Source: Allacma fusca
Taxonomy: Eukaryota; Arthropoda; Collembola; Symphypleona; Sminthuridae
Direction: 5' to 3'
Assembly (NCBI GenBank): GCA_947179485.1
Contig: OX359245.1
Coordinates: 40,845,067 to 40,909,066, forward strand
DNA: 64,000 bases
The position numbers and the translations under genes were made by a program. A model generated the notes under the pieces. The model ran no database searches. It saw nothing but the letters and a program-made list of their open reading frames with translations, and was not told where the DNA came from. This document shows positions 60,495 to 64,000 of this stretch, piece after piece; position 1 is the first letter of the stretch; every line of letters starts with the position of its first letter.

Positions 60495-63400
60495 TATTAA
60501 AAAAAACTAGGTCCAATTATATTAATCCTACGGTTATATTTGTACGTTTTTCCCCCAAAAAATAATCAAAACCGTTCAAATTTCCTCCACACTTATGAAC
60601 GGAACCGTAAAATCGTATCACATTTGAATCTCATAATTACTAATGAGCTTTACAAGCAGAGATTTATTGTCATTAAGGAAACCTCCACAAAATTCCTTTT
60701 AAGTGTCTTCTCCAAAAAAAAAATTAAACGTTCCTTTGTTTTCAAAAAAACAAAAAATTCTGCACAATTTCAAAAATGTTTGACTGTATATTTAGATATA
60801 TGTATGTGTGTGTTTGTAAACACTGACAGTAGCACCCCGGATTTTGTTAAACTTCACTGGAGGGATTTTATAAAATGTGGACGGTATTTTTGAGAGGTAC
60901 GTCTTGACCTGAAGCTGGAGATGAAGTGCTTCCACGATAATTATTTTTGAGCACCTTAAAATATGATTTTTAATAATTGGGTGCTCTCCGTGAGGAAAAT
61001 TTTGGGCTGGCTTTTACTGGAGTTAATTGCACAAGAGGAGTAGCAGTTGCTAATCCCTTGTTCCAACTGCGACTGGTTCGAATCTAAATTGTTACCGGAG
61101 GTTAAACAATCCTACGAGAGACATTGTTGCTGATTTTTCCTCCCGTGAGTAAGTATATACCCAAAGAGGATGAGACCATGTTGTTGATTTAATCCTGATA
61201 GAGTCTCCCATGTCTCTGATGGATGTACATAATTACGTATATACATATGTCGAGTGCATATGTTATGTGCCTGTCTGTCTGTCTCTGTGTGTGTTATGAT
61301 GGTATGGTGAGGATGATACGGAATTCTTTCCGCAACAAACCCTTTTTTTTTTATTTTAGTGCTATTACTTACTATGCACAAGTCCTGTAATGTTGAGACT
61401 ATAGATAGATAGGATGCTCATCCTACCGGAATAAGGGGGGTTTTTGAGTATATATTTGGCAAAAGTACATGCCTTTAGGTACCTTCTCATATTTTAATGA
61501 TTTTCATATCCATGGGATTTAGAAGCGAATTTTTGCATTCAATCCTCTCCCCAAACAGAATCTACTTTAGCATTGATAAGGCTCTCCTTTTAATATAGGC
61601 TCAGGGAAAGGCTAGTACTTATTCCTATATGGAACATTCCTGCGGTTGATTGTGAGTCAAAACTCTGACCGGATGTCTCCTCTTCACGCAATCTTCACTC
61701 GTATGAATTTCCCGATCTTCAATTATGATTAGGGCTTAATGAAATACGTCTGCTCGGAGAGAGACGAAAATATATACACATTCCATATATATAGAAAGTG
61801 TATATGCATAAGGTTATGTTTATATTTATAAAAAGGTGTTTTTATATATCTATGCATAATTATGCTATGCATGTATGTTAAGATTGTACCTGGATTTTAT
61901 TTGGGTTCTTACAGCCTCAAAGTCCTCAGATGAGCCAGGCTCTACACACCCGCTTTATCTCCTTCAAATCAACACAGATCACTTATGTCCAGTAAAAATA
62001 CGGTCCAGTTGAAGGCTTCGTCTCGCTGTAAAAATTTATGAGGAGTGCAAAAGAGATGAAGATATATCTATCCCAGGGATTTTTTTTCTATACGCTCCTT
62101 GGATAATGGTAGTAATTATCATTACAACTAATTCACAATTTTGCATTATTCTTTTAGATTGTATCGTGGATTTCGGGGCTGTTGCATTTTTTTTTATATT
62201 TTTTTGTGTACTTCAGGAATTTTTGGGGCCTATAGTTTTAGCGCAATGGGATTTCTTCATGGGGATTTATTTGTTTGCTTAAGGGTTAGTAATAATTACT
62301 GGATTTCCTTTGTCTGGAGTATAATTTTGGGAGAATTTTCTAATTATTGCTTAGATTTTATATATACAGTGTTTATAATGTTGGATTTTTTTTTAAAGTG
62401 GTACATTTTTAGGGGCTGGTGAGAGGAAGCATTCAGGGACGTTTTGGAATATTATTTGACTCTTAATCATTATAGATGGGATCATTATACGCAGCAAGTA
62501 TCATTGGGTTATAGGCATTTTATATATTGACAGCATTTGATTAAAATTCTTTCCTTAATTTCCCTTGGAATATTTGGCCTGTCCAGATATGTCCATAGGC
62601 AATGCAGGAGTCAACTCTTTTGCTTGAGTATAAATTTTATCCCTTCTTTTTAAAATACAAACAAATTTTAAGGGATTTTGTTTTCTCGTAAGATTGAAGT
62701 GCAATTTGATGATAAATCACCTGTAAAATATTTTTGCAGGATTTTAAACGTTTTCTTCTAAAAGGTTAATAAATTTGGGTTAAATTTGAGATAAAATTGG
62801 GCCAGATGTCACAATTATGAGGGGAAGTTTGTGATTTTGTAATTTTTTGGCAAAATTGGAACAACCCTTGGAATTGATGTAATTTTCATTTGAATTGTGA
62901 AACATTGGAAGGAAACATAAAAATAATAATTTCCTAACAAAAATTTCCGGTAGCATTTACAAACTCAGGATTTTAACTGGACCCAAAAAATATAAACGTG
63001 TTTTGAATCGTCCCCTCATCCCTTTGAAGTAAAAAAAATGCAATTCAAATGAATGACTCTGTGAACATATGGCCGTCTGCCCTGTAAATATATTGGAGTA
63101 ATGTTTTTTTGAGAGTTGAAGAATTATTAAAGTTGTAGTTAAAAAAAATAGGATTTTGTAACCCTTGCTGATTAAAAGTGTCTATGACTCGGGCCGTAAT
63201 TGCAATGAACTTTAATAATTGCGGTAAATGATCCTTTCCTGTCGATTCCGTTATATCTTCATGACATTTGATAATAGTCCGCACTCAGACCGCACGCTGG
63301 AGTACTTACATATGTATAGTAATGAGTAGGTAGTAGTGTTGAAAACCCCATGAAGATACTGTATCTGAAAATCCGAGCGTATAACGTTCTAGAGTATTAA

Positions 63401-63846
63401 ATTTCATTTTGCATGTTTGTGCAAAAATATTTTTTTTGTGTGTCACTCACGCTATTTTATATCTATCCAAAACCATCCAAATAATAATAATAATAATAAT
63501 GGTAACTCTCATCACAGGTAAACTCTCAAGTGAGCATTAATTTTTGCAAGGTTGAACTCTTCATCAAGAGTTCAGCGTCGTAATCATAATATCCTCGTCC
63601 GTCAAAACTTGTTCCCGTTTTATGGGCAATTGTCATTTTTCAAAAGGGAACATTGTCAACTCTTAGATATATGCTATTGAAGCCCTATATAAGCCTAGGA
63701 ATATTTTATGATTGAATGACATGTGTCCGTGCGGGATAGATACATATATTTTATCACGTACTGTTTTTTTTATTTCTGATTTTTATAAGGCCCATATTTT
63801 TTTTAGAGACTAGATTTTATCAAAGAAATTATCGCACTTACGGGAG

Positions 63847-63883
<37 letters not shown>

Positions 63884-64000
63884 TTTGTACATATGGGCAC
63901 AAAAGTGGCCCTAACATCCGAGTCAAGCTCGATAGTGTGAATGTAGGCTCTGTAATTAAATCATTATTTTAATCGTCCCGTGCTAAAATTACTGCAATTA
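60495..64000. other. Region upstream of the PAN gene, nothing recognised
   Basis: Presumed promoter side of the PAN gene, then AT-rich sequence with simple repeats: (AAT)n at 63480-63500 and (CA)n at 63850-63878. No exon with domain or splice support was seen on either strand. Confidence 0.45.

Noticed and set aside
63553-63577. Perfect 9-bp hairpin (tgaactctt ... aagagttca)
   Set aside because: Isolated, with no T-run or gene boundary; expected by chance in 64 kb of AT-rich DNA.
63850-63878. (CA)n, with other simple runs: (AT)n near 26009, (CT)n near 36315, poly-G near 52113, poly-T near 58729
   Set aside because: Ordinary microsatellites; no associated feature.

Overview
Eukaryotic nuclear DNA, AT-rich, with spliced genes (GT-AG introns), many transposable elements and simple repeats. 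The proteins point to an arthropod: an alpha-spectrin very close to the insect protein, an insect-type geranylgeranyl diphosphate synthase, a short secreted CRAL-TRIO protein and a secreted multi-PAN protein. A springtail (Collembola) is my best guess, from general familiarity with such gene sets; the sequence does not prove it. No bacterial operons, rRNA, tRNA or CRISPR array were seen.

Layout. 0-25 kb is a transposon graveyard. It holds a 981-bp hAT MITE (452-1432), a GTACCC-rich array (2235-2480), a hAT MITE (3386-3783) and a 3.7-kb PHD-finger LINE on the minus strand (4742-8419). A 7-kb hAT element (9512-16471) has its BED-finger transposase broken by frameshifts and interrupted by a second LINE (about 12138-15984), and a pogo-type MITE lies beside that LINE. 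A further hAT MITE (17005-17899) is followed by a four-level nest of elements (18358-22146). 25-32 kb carries an orphan CRAL-TRIO exon, a complete five-exon CRAL-TRIO gene on the plus strand (26785-28364, with a MITE in intron 4) and a predicted four-exon small secreted protein on the minus strand (29421-30370). 32-34 kb is the five-exon GGPP synthase gene (minus), followed by a 1-kb GGTCTGG-rich array. 37.3-47.3 kb is the complete 11-exon alpha-spectrin gene (minus). Its predicted 2,497-aa product has an unusual Gln/Glu/Tyr-rich N-terminal extension. 52.4-60.5 kb is a 9-10 exon secreted PAN-domain gene (minus) with long Arg/Asp and Gly/Tyr repeats and a Cys-rich C-terminal domain. 60.5-64 kb has no recognisable gene.

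The host genes are not a functional cluster: spectrin is membrane cytoskeleton, GGPPS is isoprenoid synthesis, the CRAL-TRIO protein probably binds a lipid, and the PAN protein is extracellular. The most distinctive signal is in the mobile DNA. Nearly every hAT-like element has its subterminal ~100-250 bp filled with degenerate repeats of its own 6-10-bp word, a different word for each family. All gene models come from reading splice sites and frames by eye; every exon join listed keeps frame.
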